A DNA stretch of 18,992 nt from Rickettsiales bacterium (GTDB taxonomy: Bacteria; Pseudomonadota; Alphaproteobacteria; Rickettsiales; UBA3002): NCBI GenBank assembly GCA_027489915.1, contig JAIXZB010000046.1:1-18992 (forward strand), in the 5' to 3' direction. The notes below the pieces were generated by a model that saw nothing but the letters and a program-made list of their open reading frames with translations, did no database searches and had not been told where the DNA came from. Made by a program: the position numbers and the translations under genes. Shown here in pieces: positions 1 to 7,488 of this stretch. How positions within the stretch are numbered: position 1 is the first letter of the stretch; each line of letters starts with the position of its first letter.

Positions 1-15
1 ATAAAACGCACTCAT
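1..15 (-). CDS. Possible start of the next operon gene, cut by the window edge
   Basis: An ATG at 15..13 overlaps the TGA of the ABC ATPase gene in an ATGA, and five codons (M-S-A-F-Y) remain open to the edge. The same ATGA arrangement links the ATPase gene to the WbqC gene, so another translationally coupled gene is plausible. Five codons give no functional information. An ABC permease (Wzm type) would be a natural neighbour, but that is only inference from context. Confidence 0.25.
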
Positions 16-1154
16 GCCGTTACCTGCTGCCACGCAATAGGAAATGGGGCAATATCAGATCCAGCTTCGCCACCCACATGCAGCGTAAGTCCATTGCCAT
101 ACGTCCAGCTGAACCCATGCAGCGTTTCGCGTTTGCCGTGGGCATCAGGCTTTGTGCATAAAAACATATTCAACATGTAATCACCTGCACGAAGTATCGT
201 TTCTGGCAGCGATATCGTGACGTTGTAGTGTCCTTTAATGTCGCCTACAGGCTCGAATTCTGAAATCGTGATGATTTCCCAGCCCACACCTAAAATCAGG
301 TATTCGATAGAAATGGCAAGTTGTGCTGCAATATCTTCATGTAGTACCACTTCGCATGTCAAATCTATAGGCTTTCCCGACGTTGCATTGTACTGCGCCG
401 CAGGAATAATTTCAGCCCGCGTTGCTGTTGGCGCAGGGATTTTAAGGTATGCTGCCACCACTGCGTCAGCTCTGCCCTGTTGCACCACTTCACCGCGCTC
501 AAGCACATACGCACTGCGGCATAGCTTAATCACCGCCGACCAGTCATGCGTCACCAGTACTCCCGATGCGCCATGCGCAAGCAATCCACGCATACGCGCC
601 CAAGATTTCACCAGAAAATGTTCATCTCCGACTGAAAGGATTTCATCGACCAGGTAAATATCGCGCTTCACTGCAGTTGCTGCAGCGAAATATAAACGCG
701 CCGTCATTCCTGCGGAGTACGTTTGCACCTTCTGGTCATAATAGATTCCAAGCTCAGAGAAATCATGGATTTCATCAATCAGCGTCGCCTGTTTTGCGTG
801 GGGCACCCCATTCAATGTCAAATATCGCGCTGCATAGTCTCTTCCCGTCAGGTGATTATTTCCGAAACCCCCGAGTTCGAATAATCCAGCAATATCCCCA
901 TCCACTTTAATGCTGCCGCTATCGGCAGAATACACACCCGATAACGTGCGCAGTAATGTACTTTTCCCAGCACCATTGCGCCCCAATACCCCCACCATTT
1001 CGCCGCGCGGCACGTGTATGCTTACATCGCGCAATGCCTCAAAACTTGCATGTTTTTTGGTGCGCCCCAGCCACACTGCAAATAACGATCCCGCAGCCAA
1101 AGGGAATCGCTTCCAGATATGCGAGGCAGAAATAGTATTGTTAGGTTGCGTCAT
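12..1154 (-). CDS. Polysaccharide ABC exporter ATP-binding protein (Wzt-like, with C-terminal extension)
   Basis: This is the cytoplasmic ATPase subunit of an ABC transporter that would export a finished, lipid-linked O-antigen, capsule or teichoic-type glycan across the inner membrane. The nucleotide-binding domain covers about residues 1-225. It has Walker A GRNGAGKST at 58-66, the signature YSAGM at 146-150 in place of LSGGQ (usual in the Wzt/KpsT/TagH branch), Walker B DIYLVDE at 165-171 and switch His203. The remaining ~155 residues form an extension of the kind Wzt proteins use as a glycan-recognition domain, which fits export gated by a terminal modification. At 380 aa it is longer than KpsT (~220) and near Wzt. 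It starts in an ATGA overlap with the WbqC gene. No permease gene is in the window. The ATPase call is firm; the Wzt-type substrate domain is inferred from length and context. Confidence 0.92.
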   Translation of the reverse strand: MTQPNNTISASHIWKRFPLAAGSLFAVWLGRTKKHASFEALRDVSIHVPRGEMVGVLGRNGAGKSTLLRTLSGVYSADSGSIKVDGDIAGLFELGGFGNNHLTGRDYAARYLTLNGVPHAKQATLIDEIHDFSELGIYYDQKVQTYSAGMTARLYFAAATAVKRDIYLVDEILSVGDEHFLVKSWARMRGLLAHGASGVLVTHDWSAVIKLCRSAYVLERGEVVQQGRADAVVAAYLKIPAPTATRAEIIPAAQYNATSGKPIDLTCEVVLHEDIAAQLAISIEYLILGVGWEIITISEFEPVGDIKGHYNVTISLPETILRAGDYMLNMFLCTKPDAHGKRETLHGFSWTYGNGLTLHVGGEAGSDIAPFPIAWQQVTA

Positions 1155-1876
1155 GTGCGTTTAGCGTGTGCGTGAATAGTATGTTTTGTGGCCTCTAAGC
1201 CTTCATGCATAAGCATATCAATAATCGATAGGCCTGCCACAAAATCTTGTGTGCTTTGCTGTGTGTAGGCAGTTGGAACAAAATTCTGATACACAAGTAC
1301 AATCCCAGCAGCACTAAATTCTGCATCCATCTGATACCCTTCGGCACCGCCTCCGCACATATAGGAGGTGCCGCCTACTGCCTTTGTAAGCGCAATAAGG
1401 CGCGTGGTTGCTGTGTCTTTAACACCTAGCTCAGAACTCAGCACCAAACGTGTTTTCGTAAGCTCAAATACGGCACATAATGCGCGAATCGCATGGGTGT
1501 TATAAGCAGCAATCGAGGGTGCTTCATGCATAATCAGCGGCGTTAAGATTTCCATGGTTTCATCAAAAAACCGCGCTTTATGATACGCGCCTTGTAACTG
1601 CCCCACAACGCGTGCACGCCAATCTATGGCTTGTGCAAATTGCATGTCATTGATGTTGCGCAGACCCGAATAGCTACGATCTATCGCAGCACTCATCCAA
1701 CGCTTTTTACCTTCGTGCAGAATATACACACGGTTCGTCCAGGAACCCCCCGTTTTAGGAAACTGTACATCATCAAGCAGAATAAACGTATCGGCGTGAC
1801 GTATTTTATCGAAATACCCCGCCCATGGAAAAAAGTTGGGTTGATGAATAGCAACGCAATGTTCAGGCATAGTCAT
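1151..1876 (-). CDS. WbqC-family protein
   Basis: This 241-residue protein carries the N-terminal signature of the WbqC-like family: HQPNFFPWAGYFDKI at about 11-25, followed by AD, a DDVQF block near 35-39 and WTNR near 46-49. The family occurs in O-antigen and other surface-glycan clusters, and its biochemical role is poorly established. I see no signal peptide or membrane segment, so it is probably cytoplasmic. The start at 1876 (M-T-M-P) overlaps the upstream glycosyltransferase gene by 14 bases. A second ATG at 1870 is possible. An AAGGTG lies about 15 bases upstream, too far for a good ribosome binding site, so expression probably depends on translational coupling. The gene ends in an ATGA overlap with the exporter ATPase, consistent with a late step before export. 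Confidence 0.85.
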   Translation of the reverse strand: MTMPEHCVAIHQPNFFPWAGYFDKIRHADTFILLDDVQFPKTGGSWTNRVYILHEGKKRWMSAAIDRSYSGLRNINDMQFAQAIDWRARVVGQLQGAYHKARFFDETMEILTPLIMHEAPSIAAYNTHAIRALCAVFELTKTRLVLSSELGVKDTATTRLIALTKAVGGTSYMCGGGAEGYQMDAEFSAAGIVLVYQNFVPTAYTQQSTQDFVAGLSIIDMLMHEGLEATKHTIHAHAKRT

Positions 1877-3329
1877 GATTCAACTGTTTATCACCTTGCA
1901 ACAGCTTTGTATAAATTTCATCAAAGCGCTTCGCCGCATTATCCGATGCATGCCATTTTTCTGCAAATATACGGGATTTGCGGCCAATCTCGCGGCGCTT
2001 CTCGGGGTGTGCAATCAAATCACGCAGCACCGCTTCCACGGTGTCTGGGTTTGCGCTGATAATCGGCAATTCTTCTGCATATTCAGGAATTTCGCGGCGC
2101 AAACTTTCCAGCCACTCAGGGCGAATATAACATATCACTGGTTTACCCAGCATCATGGCTTCACGTGCATTTGCACCAAACCAGCCGAAGGTAAGCATTT
2201 CGCAGAATATATCCATCTGCGCCTGCATAAACCGCACCTCGCGGTTGGGAACATCCACAGGCTCGTACATCTCTATTTTTATGCCCTCTGCTTTAAGTTT
2301 CTCTATCAGAGGCACATAGATGTGTGATGATTTTATGTTCACTCCATCATCGCTGGTACGCAATTTTTTATTTCCGACGGCGTGGTACACCCACACTGTT
2401 CCCTCAGGCACATCTGGCAGCCTGAATGCTTCAGGAATTTCAAGATCCGGATGCCATAATTGCTTATCAAGGCAATAAAACTCAGGCGACTCATGCACAG
2501 TGGGTGCGGTGTTATAATCGGTGCGGTTACCACCAAGCAAGCACTGGTAATCTGCCATTTCATTACGAAATTTGCCCCATGCAAGGTTTGCCGTATCGCT
2601 ACATATTTCTGGCCTGTGTTGCCATGGGCAAATACTACATACAGAGGTATCACAAAAATAAAAAAAACTGGTTTGCGATACACCATCCATACAGCCACTA
2701 TTGCTATACACTATCGCTTTACCCAGCTTCTTGAGTAACGTTATCTCGTCATGTTTCTCATAATGCTGGCTAATCAAATTTTGTAGAGCAAAGCCAAAAC
2801 ACATACCGTTCGCATTGCTGAAATGGAACACATCATATCGATACAACGCACCTAAATAGAAACGAAAATCGCGCAGCACATCGTATGGCTGGGAATCATT
2901 GGTAAAGTGAACATCTTCTCCATGATAGAATAACTGCGATTGTTCATTCAAATCCCAATTCAACACATCCGCCCGCCAGTGTAATTTACGCAGCTCGCGC
3001 GAGAGATACCATGCATTGTAATAGGCCTGCCCCGCATAGAGCACGCGTTTTGCTTTTATTTCCATAAAGAACGGACGCAGGGTTTCGTAATTGTTACGCA
3101 GAAATGCATATTCGGCCAGCAATTCATCCAATTTCTCATTGCCATACGAAGAAGTGACGCCTGCTCTATTTCTAATAGCAGAGCGAAACTTACGAGCTAA
3201 TGCATCCGCTTCTTCTAGGGAATCAACCGCCCTAGTTTTTTCTTTCCGCAGCAGAATCCAATTCATTTGCCGCTTCAGCTTCTGTCGCCATACAAAATCC
3301 TTGTACGCGGTATATATGCCCAAAGACAT
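1863..3329 (-). CDS. Glycosyltransferase (GT-B/GT4-like) with an internal cysteine cluster
   Basis: This 488-residue protein is probably a cytoplasmic glycosyltransferase. The C-terminal third has the GT4-like donor-site block FGWFGANAREAMMLGKPVI (about 392-410), with Glu in the position of the EX7E motif, then a helix-rich end typical of GT-B enzymes. The N-terminal ~90 residues are highly charged and helical (many K/R/E), possibly membrane-peripheral or a coiled coil. A VLYAGQAYYNAWYLSREL segment near 96-113 looks like the start of the first Rossmann domain. Unusual for the fold are C213, C226, C231, C234 and C243, with CX4CX2C spacing in the middle three, which could bind a metal. The start at 3329 is preceded by AGGA at 9 bases. 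It follows a 76-base gap, the longest same-strand gap in block B, and overlaps WbqC by 14 bases. Acceptor and donor are unknown. Confidence 0.8.
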   Translation of the reverse strand: MSLGIYTAYKDFVWRQKLKRQMNWILLRKEKTRAVDSLEEADALARKFRSAIRNRAGVTSSYGNEKLDELLAEYAFLRNNYETLRPFFMEIKAKRVLYAGQAYYNAWYLSRELRKLHWRADVLNWDLNEQSQLFYHGEDVHFTNDSQPYDVLRDFRFYLGALYRYDVFHFSNANGMCFGFALQNLISQHYEKHDEITLLKKLGKAIVYSNSGCMDGVSQTSFFYFCDTSVCSICPWQHRPEICSDTANLAWGKFRNEMADYQCLLGGNRTDYNTAPTVHESPEFYCLDKQLWHPDLEIPEAFRLPDVPEGTVWVYHAVGNKKLRTSDDGVNIKSSHIYVPLIEKLKAEGIKIEMYEPVDVPNREVRFMQAQMDIFCEMLTFGWFGANAREAMMLGKPVICYIRPEWLESLRREIPEYAEELPIISANPDTVEAVLRDLIAHPEKRREIGRKSRIFAEKWHASDNAAKRFDEIYTKLLQGDKQLNHDYA

Positions 3330-3368
3330 GCCGTTTTTTCCTGATTCTAGCGTTCAACAGACATCTCT

Positions 3369-3398
3369 AGCATAGGGAGAGGTAAAATCCAGTGTCTA
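3369..3398 (-). promoter_or_regulatory. Weak candidate promoter in the 76-base gap before the Cys-cluster glycosyltransferase
   Basis: On the minus strand TAGACA (3398..3393, five of six bases of TTGACA) is followed after 18 bases by TATGCT (3374..3369, four of six of TATAAT). It lies in 3330-3405, the only sizeable gap in an otherwise coupled gene series, and could give the last genes their own transcription start. Matches of this quality also occur by chance. Confidence 0.22.
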
Positions 3399-3405
3399 AG
3401 ACTGT

Positions 3406-4203
3406 TTAATACCCACATCTGATCCTTAGTTGGGCTATCTCTTCCAAGGATAGCATGTGAGGATAATGGGTACGGCCATTGGAAGTTTCAATATATGCCC
3501 CCACCAGAGGTGATATCTGCGCCCGTATAAGATTAAAAATGGTTCTATCATCCATAGTTGCAAAATCGATTAAAAAGCTCTCAGGGCTAATGCGCTTGTT
3601 GTGAACGGCAAGAGTATTATCTTGTGGCGCGCGGCTCCAATTACCCTGAATCAGGGTTTCGATATTCGCATCAAGCAATCCCTCTGCTGCAACAGAAAGC
3701 TTCTGTGATAGTGTAACCCAGCTATCATCATCATGAATTGTGATAGATTCTTGAGCGATAATATCTCCAGTATCGAATGCTGCATCCATGACATGTAACG
3801 TCACTCCGGTACAATCATCACCATGAATAAGTGACCACTGAATTGGATTCGGCCCACGATGACGTGGCAAAAGGGCTGCGTGCATATTAAAGGCATTACC
3901 CTTCACCATATCAAGCATCTCTTTGCGAACCAGCATCGCATATGAGTGACACAGTATACTATCTGGCCTTAAATCCTTAAGCGATGCAATAAATGCAGCG
4001 TAAGCATGAGAATCTCTAAATGAAGGTTGCACCAGCAATGGAAGTCCCCTCTGTTCGGCAAATGCTGCAACAGGGGTATACGATGCTGGCCTATTGCTTG
4101 CAACCACAATGCCAGCCAATACATGATTTGGTATTCTCGCCAAAAGTTGGGGCAGCCCAAATGCGTCACCCAGCAACAACATTCTTTTAAGTGGCTGCGG
4201 CAT
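3406..4203 (-). CDS. Formyltransferase-family protein (second of two; putative sugar N-formyltransferase)
   Basis: This protein belongs to the N10-formyltetrahydrofolate-dependent formyltransferase fold (Formyl_trans_N). All three catalytic residues of methionyl-tRNA formyltransferase are present at the family positions: N106 and H108 in FNMHAALLPRHRG, and D144 in FDTGDI. The 265-residue length lacks most of the C-terminal tRNA-binding domain of Fmt (~315 aa), so a small-molecule or sugar-nucleotide amine is a better substrate guess than Met-tRNA. The expected product would be an N-formylated amino sugar. The gene starts 2 bases after the stop of the second deacetylase-like gene, so the two are almost certainly cotranslated. 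It is followed by the 76-base gap. By eye its base use is more AT-rich than the genes upstream. Domain call strong; sugar substrate inferred from context. Confidence 0.85.
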   Translation of the reverse strand: MPQPLKRMLLLGDAFGLPQLLARIPNHVLAGIVVASNRPASYTPVAAFAEQRGLPLLVQPSFRDSHAYAAFIASLKDLRPDSILCHSYAMLVRKEMLDMVKGNAFNMHAALLPRHRGPNPIQWSLIHGDDCTGVTLHVMDAAFDTGDIIAQESITIHDDDSWVTLSQKLSVAAEGLLDANIETLIQGNWSRAPQDNTLAVHNKRISPESFLIDFATMDDRTIFNLIRAQISPLVGAYIETSNGRTHYPHMLSLEEIAQLRIRCGY

Positions 4204-4205
4204 TA

Positions 4206-4955
4206 TTAGGTGCCTGAATACAGTTTAAGTGAACGCGCAGGGCCATAAGCGCGTTCGGTTGAGAGTATCTGTTTTTGCGCCTGTTCAAAGTTCAGTGCAA
4301 TCACTTCATCCCAGCAGGCCTGTGTAGTTGCGGCACGGCTCATCCACCACATCGGGTGAATCAGAAGCTGGATATTCGCACCCGATGCAAGCATATCGCC
4401 AAGGTCTTTGCCGCGCCAATCGCGGTTGGAGTCGGAGATATATTCAAACCCTTTCACATGCTCAGGGTGATAGGTATTCACCATGCCGTCTATCTCAATT
4501 TTAGCATCTATCATTTCCTGCGTTGGCTGGTGAAGCGAAAACGCCGTCACAGGTGCATTCGCAAGTGTGCTAAGGGTGTGTGCCTCAAACCGCAACCATT
4601 CTTCCTGCGATTTTTCTTCTCCCTGCGTAAAAGCCGCATCAAAATGCAGGCCGATGTCATGTCCCATCGCCACGATTTCGCGCAACAGATGCGCAGATCT
4701 GCGCGAACAAAGGCTATAAACAGGCGACCTAAGCATCACAAAATAAGTGGCCTTCACACCATTATCTGCCTCGATACGCGCCATGCTATGCGCATATTCC
4801 ATGCTGAAATCAATGTCATGGCGCAAAAGTAGCGAAGGGATTTTTGCATGTAGAGCCGCATTATATCCTATGCACTGATAGCCATGTATTTTGGCTTTAT
4901 CCAGCAATGCTGCATAGCCTTCAGGTGAGAAAGAAATTGCGGTATTATTTTCCAT
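4206..4955 (-). CDS. Polysaccharide deacetylase-like hydrolase (second of two)
   Basis: This 249-residue protein looks like a NodB/polysaccharide-deacetylase-related metal hydrolase. LLRHDIDFS contains the paired aspartates of motif 1 (D47 and D49 from the ATG at 4955). GHDIGLHFD gives two further likely metal-binding histidines (H99, H104), and the C-terminal part has IHPMWW, a typical late His-Pro motif of this group. There is no signal peptide, so it should act in the cytoplasm, on a nucleotide sugar or lipid-linked glycan rather than on exported polymer. An in-frame TTG at 4961 is possible, but AGGCGG at 4963-4968 fits the ATG at 4955 with 7-base spacing. The gene overlaps the upstream formyltransferase by 11 bases and is followed 2 bases later by the other one, which suggests it supplies a free amine for formylation. 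Substrate unproven. Confidence 0.8.
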   Translation of the reverse strand: MENNTAISFSPEGYAALLDKAKIHGYQCIGYNAALHAKIPSLLLRHDIDFSMEYAHSMARIEADNGVKATYFVMLRSPVYSLCSRRSAHLLREIVAMGHDIGLHFDAAFTQGEEKSQEEWLRFEAHTLSTLANAPVTAFSLHQPTQEMIDAKIEIDGMVNTYHPEHVKGFEYISDSNRDWRGKDLGDMLASGANIQLLIHPMWWMSRAATTQACWDEVIALNFEQAQKQILSTERAYGPARSLKLYSGT

Positions 4956-5886
4956 TGCCAAACCGCCTGCGAATAGACTGAATAAAGCTGTCTGGCGTAG
5001 AGCGTACCGTTTTATACGTCACATCCGATATACGCAGCTTACCATTACCTGTGGCCACATCCACATGCCCATCACCAACACGCAGCACTTGCCCTGCTAT
5101 AGCCACGAATTGTTCGCTGTCTTCAATGAGCTCTGCTTTCCATAAAATACATTTCTCGCCCTCAAATTCTGCATATGCGCCTGCATAAGGCGCACATGAT
5201 GCATTGATAAGGCGCAGTATATCTATTGCTGGGCGCGACCAATCTACAGCTCCATCTTCGGGGCGGCGCGGGTAACAGCGCAATGCTTCGCACGGGTTAG
5301 TGGATTGTAACGCGAGGAAAAATTCTGGATTATCAGCAAGCGCATTCACTGACTGCTCAAATAATACTGGAATGCGCGCATGCATCCAGTGATACACCTG
5401 CGTAATGGTGGTATCAAGCCCTAGCTTCATATATTCACGTGCCGTTATGGGGCCGCTATCGAGCTCACCACCAATCATACGGTGAACACATAGGCCAATT
5501 TTTTCTTCGCCACGCACAATCGCCCAAGCCTGACAAGCATTACCACGATAGCGCGGCAAATCGCCTCCATGCGCATTGAGAATACCCAGCCTGAAACCAT
5601 CAATCACATGCTGCGGAATCACCCCTGTGTAATTGTAACTCACCGCAATATCGATGGGCGGAAGATGCGCCAGGCCAGAGAGTGTCTCCCAGCGCTCTTT
5701 CATGCTGGGTGCATGTAAAAAAGCTGCGCCTACAGATTCGGCTAGGGCACGAAAATCATCGGCAGTGCGGGTATATTCAGGCGCTTCTTTTGCTGTCACC
5801 ACCACTGCAATTTCATGCCCAAGCGATTGCAGATGCAGTGCGGTATCGTACAGAATTTCAGAGCGCCCTATGATAGCAATGCGCAT
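4945..5886 (-). CDS. Formyltransferase-family protein (first of two; putative sugar N-formyltransferase)
   Basis: This 313-residue member of the N10-formyl-THF formyltransferase family opens with a Rossmann strand (MRIAIIGRSEILY). It carries LNAHGGDLPRYRG with catalytic N104 and H106, and ELDSGPI with catalytic D143. The HGGDLPRYRGNACQ and LDSGPI variants differ from Fmt (SLLPRYRG, DTGDM) and are closer to what I recall of sugar N-formyltransferases. Residues ~205-313 form a C-terminal domain of the size of the Fmt C-domain (GAYAEFEGEKCILWKAE). The start at 5886 has AGGAG seven bases upstream. It overlaps the preceding deacetylase-like gene by 19 bases and the following one by 11. Its sequence differs clearly from the second formyltransferase, so the pair is not a recent duplication. 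Probable product: an N-formyl sugar in the exported glycan. Confidence 0.85.
   Translation of the reverse strand: MRIAIIGRSEILYDTALHLQSLGHEIAVVVTAKEAPEYTRTADDFRALAESVGAAFLHAPSMKERWETLSGLAHLPPIDIAVSYNYTGVIPQHVIDGFRLGILNAHGGDLPRYRGNACQAWAIVRGEEKIGLCVHRMIGGELDSGPITAREYMKLGLDTTITQVYHWMHARIPVLFEQSVNALADNPEFFLALQSTNPCEALRCYPRRPEDGAVDWSRPAIDILRLINASCAPYAGAYAEFEGEKCILWKAELIEDSEQFVAIAGQVLRVGDGHVDVATGNGKLRISDVTYKTVRSTPDSFIQSIRRRFGNGK
4963..4968 (-). promoter_or_regulatory. Ribosome binding site choosing the ATG at 4955
   Basis: AGGCGG on the minus strand lies 7 bases before the ATG at 4955 and touches the alternative TTG at 4961 too closely. It favours the shorter deacetylase-like protein beginning M-E-N-N. 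Confidence 0.45.
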
Positions 5887-6590
5887 GAATGCTCTCCTGC
5901 CATGACTGATTCGAGTATATTCCTTACGCCATTCATGCTGGTATTGCGATAAGCCAAAAGCGCATCAGGATGCTGAAAAGTGCCGCGCGCTGATTCATAA
6001 CGCGCTATGTTTTCAGAGTTCAAAAATATATGAATCGGATGGAAATCATATACACGCACACCAGACGCATCGCGCTTCGGTGGCTGCGGATGGTGATGCA
6101 AACGCATCGATACATTATCCTGCCAGCAATGCGGTATACACACCATGTCATCCCATAAACGCCACGGCATTTGAGGCGCTGCTGTTTCTGGAACAAAGAA
6201 ATTGCTTACATGGGTCAATCCGTGCGCATGGAAACTATCCACCAACCGCTCACTCTGCACCAGCGAATGGCTGCGCACCACACGCGCTTCCGGCACCAGC
6301 TTCATTAGCGCGGCAAGCACTGTATCTGAAGATTCAACTGCACCGCCCGCAAGTAATGGATTAAAATTAGGGTGAATACCGAGTGTAAATTTAGGATTTT
6401 CGCGTAATCTGGCAAGTAATGGGGTATCGTGGGTTACAAACCATGTTGCGGCACAGCCTGCATTTTCAACAAGGGTAATCGTATCCGCCAGCACCTCATC
6501 ATGCGCCCAATCCACATCAAAGCTCAGAAAGATTTTACCTTCCCACGTAGCAGGCTGATTGGGGTCGATACGCAAAATGCTATCAAACAT
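5868..6590 (-). CDS. Polysaccharide deacetylase-like hydrolase (first of two)
   Basis: From the ATG at 6590 the protein has 240 residues and begins M-F-D-S. It resembles NodB-fold deacetylases: LSFDVDWAHDE (D25, D27) matches motif 1, LGIHPNFNP (H73) the middle metal-binding block, and RSHS (106-109) and YDFHPIHI (181-188) the later catalytic blocks. The barrel-like order strand, ATWFVT, GIHPNF is typical. No signal peptide is present. An ATG 53 codons upstream exists, but that extension is basic, low in structure, and lies wholly inside the preceding SDR gene. GGAG at 7 bases supports 6590, where ATG and TGA overlap by 8 bases. It overlaps the next formyltransferase by 19 bases. It is divergent from the second deacetylase-like protein, so the two may act on different sugars. 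Confidence 0.78.
   Translation of the reverse strand: MFDSILRIDPNQPATWEGKIFLSFDVDWAHDEVLADTITLVENAGCAATWFVTHDTPLLARLRENPKFTLGIHPNFNPLLAGGAVESSDTVLAALMKLVPEARVVRSHSLVQSERLVDSFHAHGLTHVSNFFVPETAAPQMPWRLWDDMVCIPHCWQDNVSMRLHHHPQPPKRDASGVRVYDFHPIHIFLNSENIARYESARGTFQHPDALLAYRNTSMNGVRNILESVMAGEHSCALLS
5894..5898 (-). promoter_or_regulatory. Ribosome binding site of the first formyltransferase gene
   Basis: A full AGGAG sits 7 bases before the ATG at 5886, inside the 3' end of the deacetylase-like gene. It is one of the best Shine-Dalgarno matches in the cluster. Confidence 0.6.
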
Positions 6591-7485
6591 TATTTTTCTC
6601 CAGAACCTGTTCTGATTCTTCGCACATGCTCGCAATACCATCCTTAAAAGAAATCTGCGGCGCTGACAAGTCGCGGCGCATTTGCTCAGTATCTGCCACC
6701 ATGCATGGAGACTCGCCGCTAGTTTGCGTGAATACAGGTGCGGTGCCAAGCACTTCGCCTATGCTCGCGCCGATTGCGCGCATACTCAGGCGCTCAGGGC
6801 CTGCTATATTATAGGTTCTAGATGTCGATAGGTTAAGGGTAGCAGCAAGTGCCAACGCTGCATCCTTTGCATGAATGGGATTACACTCCATGCCATGTTC
6901 GCCTTGAAGCGTAATAGGCACGCCATTTTTCACACAATGCATAAGCCGCGGAATCAGCATTTTGGCTGTCTGCCCTGCCCCATACATAAAAAACGGGCGG
7001 AGTGTTATGCAGTGGAAATCATTGCGATATGCTGAAAGCATGTGCTCGCTTTGGTATTTGGTTTGGAAATAATAAGACAGCGGCCCTTCTGCGATATGTG
7101 TGGGCGATACCTCTGTTAGCGGATTCGACGAAGGCGCATACAACCCGCCCGTCGATGCCAGTACAAAACGGCTCGCCCCAGCGCGCACAGCATACTTAAG
7201 CAACAATGCTGTAGAGTCGGCATTCACGGCTTTTATTTCAGCCGCCATTTCGGGATATTCCCGCATAAAAGGCGATTGTGCCAAATGAAACACGGCATCT
7301 ATCGTGCTTGGTAATGCGGATGCATCCCACCCAGCCGTGAAATCACACAGATGATAATGCACATTCTTCACAGGGTGTTTCGGTAATGCGCGCACAAGTG
7401 CATGTATTTCATACGTTGTGTGCATGAGAGCGATAGCATGTGTGCCAAGCAATCCACTCGCGCCACTGATAAGGATACTCGCCAT
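6583..7485 (-). CDS. NAD(P)-dependent epimerase/dehydratase (extended SDR)
   Basis: This 300-residue extended short-chain dehydrogenase/reductase probably makes or modifies a nucleotide sugar in the cytoplasm. The nucleotide-binding glycine motif GASGLLG is at 8-14, the acidic/aspartate loop HLCDFTAG at about 45-52, the active-site strand VLASTGGLY at 108-116, and the catalytic Tyr-Lys pair is Y139/K143 (YYFQTK). The C-terminal half has THE usual SDR substrate-domain features (LRPFFMYGAG, NIAGPERLS). It starts 3 bases after the AsnB stop with only a weak GAG-like site and ends in an 8-base overlap with the deacetylase-like gene. Whether it is a 4-epimerase, a 4-reductase or a 4,6-dehydratase-partner enzyme cannot be told from sequence alone. 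Confidence 0.85.
   Translation of the reverse strand: MASILISGASGLLGTHAIALMHTTYEIHALVRALPKHPVKNVHYHLCDFTAGWDASALPSTIDAVFHLAQSPFMREYPEMAAEIKAVNADSTALLLKYAVRAGASRFVLASTGGLYAPSSNPLTEVSPTHIAEGPLSYYFQTKYQSEHMLSAYRNDFHCITLRPFFMYGAGQTAKMLIPRLMHCVKNGVPITLQGEHGMECNPIHAKDAALALAATLNLSTSRTYNIAGPERLSMRAIGASIGEVLGTAPVFTQTSGESPCMVADTEQMRRDLSAPQISFKDGIASMCEESEQVLEKNNV
6598..6602 (-). promoter_or_regulatory. Ribosome binding site fixing the deacetylase-like start at 6590
   Basis: TGGAG on the minus strand ends 7 bases before the ATG at 6590. It is the main reason to reject the 53-codon longer reading that begins at 6749 inside the SDR gene. Confidence 0.6.
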
Positions 7486-7488
7486 GCT

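Noticed and set aside
2660..2667. Run of eight A in the Cys-cluster glycosyltransferase as a second slippage site
   Set aside because: Eight bases in a fairly AT-rich stretch are not remarkable, and a frame change there would destroy the donor domain; no sign of it is seen.
4275..4832. 185-codon open frame on the plus strand
   Set aside because: It lies wholly inside the second deacetylase-like gene, has no ribosome binding site, and its protein (many scattered H, R, C, P) looks like an antisense shadow.
3406..5886. Housekeeping methionyl-tRNA formyltransferase (fmt) for either formyltransferase gene
   Set aside because: There is no def neighbour, two copies occur within a glycan operon, and the 265-residue one lacks the full C-terminal domain; a sugar substrate fits better, although the fold is the same.
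6591..6749. 53-codon N-terminal extension of the first deacetylase-like protein
   Set aside because: It is entirely within the SDR coding sequence, low in structure and Arg/Lys-rich, and a good Shine-Dalgarno selects the ATG at 6590.
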